A stretch of 6,021 nt of DNA, taken from an uncultured Bacilli bacterium. Its GTDB lineage: Bacteria; Bacillota_I; Bacilli_A; RF39; UBA660. Numbering within the stretch: position 1 is the first letter of the stretch; each line of letters starts with the position of its first letter. The notes beneath the pieces are model-generated. The model searched no databases and was not told the origin of the DNA. It saw nothing but the letters and a program-made list of their open reading frames with translations. Location: NCBI GenBank assembly GCA_947627525.1, contig CANQWJ010000083.1:1-6021 (forward strand). Direction: 5' to 3'. The position numbers and the translations under genes are program-made. Shown one piece after another: positions 4,527 to 6,021 of this stretch.

Positions 4527-6021
4527 TGATTGTGATATATTACTAACTTTTAAGAGATGTTTTTGAATAACTCCTAAATCAACGATACTAACACTTCCAT
4601 TTTTGTCTGTATCAGATGCCTTTAAATAAGCACCACTTAGTTTAGAACTGTTAAGTAAGTGTTTTTGAATCATTCCTAAATCAATAATAGAAATTTCACC
4701 ATCACCATTTAAATCACCAAAGATGACAACAGTATAAGTTTTAGTTGTTCCATTAGATGAAATACTTACTTTGTCACCAGTTACAATAGAACCACTTGTC
4801 TTAGCTTTATTACTACTATTAGTTATGTTGATACTTGCATAAGCATTAGCTTTTTCTAATTTAGATATCATACCAGCAACAGTAGATCCAAGAGTGACAT
4901 TTGTCATATAAGTTGAACTATTTATTTTATAACCAGCACTTGTAACTGTTTGGTCACTTGTTATTTGAGTATTACCTTCATTACCATTATTCTTTTCTTC
5001 ATCAGTTTTATCATCTTTACTTACGACAGGAGCTTGTTTTACTATTTTTACAGTGTATTTTTTAGTACTACCATTACCAGCTGTTACAACGACAGGAATA
5101 CTTGTTGTACCATCACCAATTTTGACACTACTACTTGTTGATTTCGCAACTTTACTACCAGAATTGATTGCTATTTGAGATCCGGTATTAACAGTTGTTG
5201 CAGCAATAGTTACGCTCGTTGTCGTTGCTGGAACGTTAACAGTGTAAGAAGTTGTTGCTCCGTCAAAATTAGTAACTTTAGTACCATTTACTTTTAACTC
5301 TTTTAAGTAGTTATTAGGGTTTCCTGTTGGTGGAAGAGCTGATATTTTATCAGGAATTCCACTATAAATTGGAATTTGGAAAACGATTGGGAAATCAATG
5401 ATGCGCATATTAGAATAAGATGTTTTTGTTGTAGCAGCACTTGATTTGATAGCGGCAATATTAGCCATGTATTGATGTGACATATCTTTAGTGGCTTTAC
5501 TTGATACATTAAACTTTTGAAAGTATGGAGTGTTCTGTCCAGCATTGATATAACCACTTACAATCCAATAAGCACCATCAATAATAGCTTTTTCCTTAGA
5601 ATCCCACTTTTGTTCTTTGGCGTAATTCATTCCATCACATACACCACGATTAGCACCAATATTATAAAAATTATAATAACCATTTAGACCACTACCACAA
5701 GTTGAAGCAGCTTTACCATTAGTGGCCGTACCACCATTTAGTCCAACTTCTTGACGCGAAAGAGCAGCCAAATAGATAGGAGAAACATTATATTTTTCGG
5801 CAGCATCGATATAATACTCAATTAAATCTTTATAAAAGTCGGTATATAAAACAGCTTTAACGGCATCACTCGTTTGATAAGAACTATAATAATTTAAATC
5901 TTCAAACATGAAGATACCAGATTCATTTAAGAAATTTCTTGGGTCCATGAAGTAAGCAATTGTTTCTTTATTAGCTTTATACCAAGTGCTTCCCTCCTTA
6001 GGCGTAAATTTATCAGTATAC
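4524..6021 (-). CDS. Glucosaminidase-like cell-wall hydrolase with cadherin-like domain and C-terminal dockerin (5' end off the window)
   Basis: The frame runs open to the right edge: YTDKFTPKEGSTWYKANKET and IAYF precede MDPRNFL. The ATG at 5948 is therefore internal and the true start is not visible; 498 residues remain. Numbering from that Met, residues 1 to about 200 match the endo-beta-N-acetylglucosaminidase (GH73/LytB-like) fold of Firmicutes autolysins: MDPRNFLNE, AAEKYNVSPIYLAALSRQE (E67, likely catalytic acid), GYYNFYNIGA, AIIDGAYWIVSGYINAGQNT, then YFQKFNV and HQYMANI. It should cut peptidoglycan glycan strands outside the cell. Residues about 211-305 are a cadherin-like beta-sandwich domain and 306-330 a charged linker. 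Residues about 337-410 are the small beta domain often found before dockerins. Residues 412-466 are a two-repeat dockerin. C84 and C104 may form a disulphide. It is the upstream neighbour of the cohesin-like gene, suggesting a dockerin-cohesin partnership. Confidence 0.85.
   Translation of the reverse strand, partial: YTDKFTPKEGSTWYKANKETIAYFMDPRNFLNESGIFMFEDLNYYSSYQTSDAVKAVLYTDFYKDLIEYYIDAAEKYNVSPIYLAALSRQEVGLNGGTATNGKAASTCGSGLNGYYNFYNIGANRGVCDGMNYAKEQKWDSKEKAIIDGAYWIVSGYINAGQNTPYFQKFNVSSKATKDMSHQYMANIAAIKSSAATTKTSYSNMRIIDFPIVFQIPIYSGIPDKISALPPTGNPNNYLKELKVNGTKVTNFDGATTSYTVNVPATTTSVTIAATTVNTGSQIAINSGSKVAKSTSSSVKIGDGTTSIPVVVTAGNGSTKKYTVKIVKQAPVVSKDDKTDEEKNNGNEGNTQITSDQTVTSAGYKINSSTYMTNVTLGSTVAGMISKLEKANAYASINITNSSNKAKTSGSIVTGDKVSISSNGTTKTYTVVIFGDLNGDGEISIIDLGMIQKHLLNSSKLSGAYLKASDTDKNGSVSIVDLGVIQKHLLKVSNISQS
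4551..4715 (-). repeat. Dockerin duplicated calcium-binding motif
   Basis: There are two copies of an EF-hand-like dockerin loop plus helix: DLNGDGEISIIDLGMIQKHL (4715-4653) and DTDKNGSVSIVDLGVIQKHL (4613-4551). Calcium ligand positions 1, 3, 5, 9 and 12 are filled in both: D412, N414, D416, S420, D423 and D446, D448, N450, S454, D457 (numbered from the Met at 5948). The two helices DLG(M/V)IQKHLL are nearly identical, also at DNA level. Positions 10-11, which set cohesin specificity in type I dockerins, are II and IV rather than the Ser-Thr of the classic clostridial type. Confidence 0.9.

Noticed and set aside
4103..5318. Reading the locus as a plant-fibre cellulosome.
   Set aside because: The dockerin enzyme is a peptidoglycan glucosaminidase-type hydrolase, there is only one cohesin-like domain, and no carbohydrate-binding or cellulase module is present.
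5946..5948. ATG as the start of the glucosaminidase-like gene.
   Set aside because: The frame stays open upstream to the window edge, the upstream residues fit the family (aromatic stretch just before MDPRNFL), and no Shine-Dalgarno precedes this ATG closely, so it is internal.
672..6021. Mycoplasma-type code (TGA = Trp), suggested by the AT richness.
   Set aside because: The Trp codons checked in the LCP and pyruvyl transferase-like genes are TGG, and no TGA falls inside the coding frames.

Overview
The window comes from an AT-rich, low-GC Gram-positive-type bacterium (Firmicutes/Bacillota, possibly one of the uncultured gut Bacilli or Clostridia lineages). The reasons are heavy use of A/T-rich and lysine codons, perfect AGGAGG-type ribosome binding sites, and an LCP-family cell-wall enzyme together with cohesin, dockerin and cadherin-like modules. 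Every Trp codon I checked is TGG and no gene has an in-frame TGA, so the code looks like table 11 rather than the Mycoplasma code. The exact lineage cannot be fixed from the sequence.

Layout, left to right: (1) positions 1-653, plus strand, the 3' end of a polysaccharide pyruvyl transferase-like gene whose start lies off the left edge. (2) Positions 641-673, a perfect 13-bp inverted repeat with a 7-nt loop. It holds the stop codons of both flanking convergent genes and should act as a bidirectional terminator. (3) Positions 672-6021, minus strand, three tightly packed genes read leftwards. In transcription order these are: an extracellular glucosaminidase-like enzyme (5' end off the right edge) that carries a cadherin-like domain and a C-terminal dockerin; a membrane-anchored surface protein with a signal peptide, a cohesin-like domain, a cadherin-like domain, two related beta-rich modules, one transmembrane helix and a long charged cytoplasmic tail; and a membrane-bound LytR-CpsA-Psr (LCP) protein with an extra solute-binding-like region and a PASTA-like C-terminus. 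Both junctions have the form TAGGAGG, where the stop codon of one gene overlaps the Shine-Dalgarno of the next. This indicates one operon with coupled translation.

The most interesting point is that a dockerin-bearing peptidoglycan hydrolase sits directly upstream of a membrane-anchored cohesin-like protein. This suggests a minimal, cellulosome-like docking arrangement that holds a cell-wall hydrolase at the cell's own surface, co-expressed with an LCP enzyme that attaches polymers to peptidoglycan. The domain calls rest on motif recognition. The docking itself is an inference.

There is no non-coding stretch longer than about 20 bases. No RNA gene, mobile element, CRISPR array or promoter was seen. 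The operon promoter must lie beyond the right edge.
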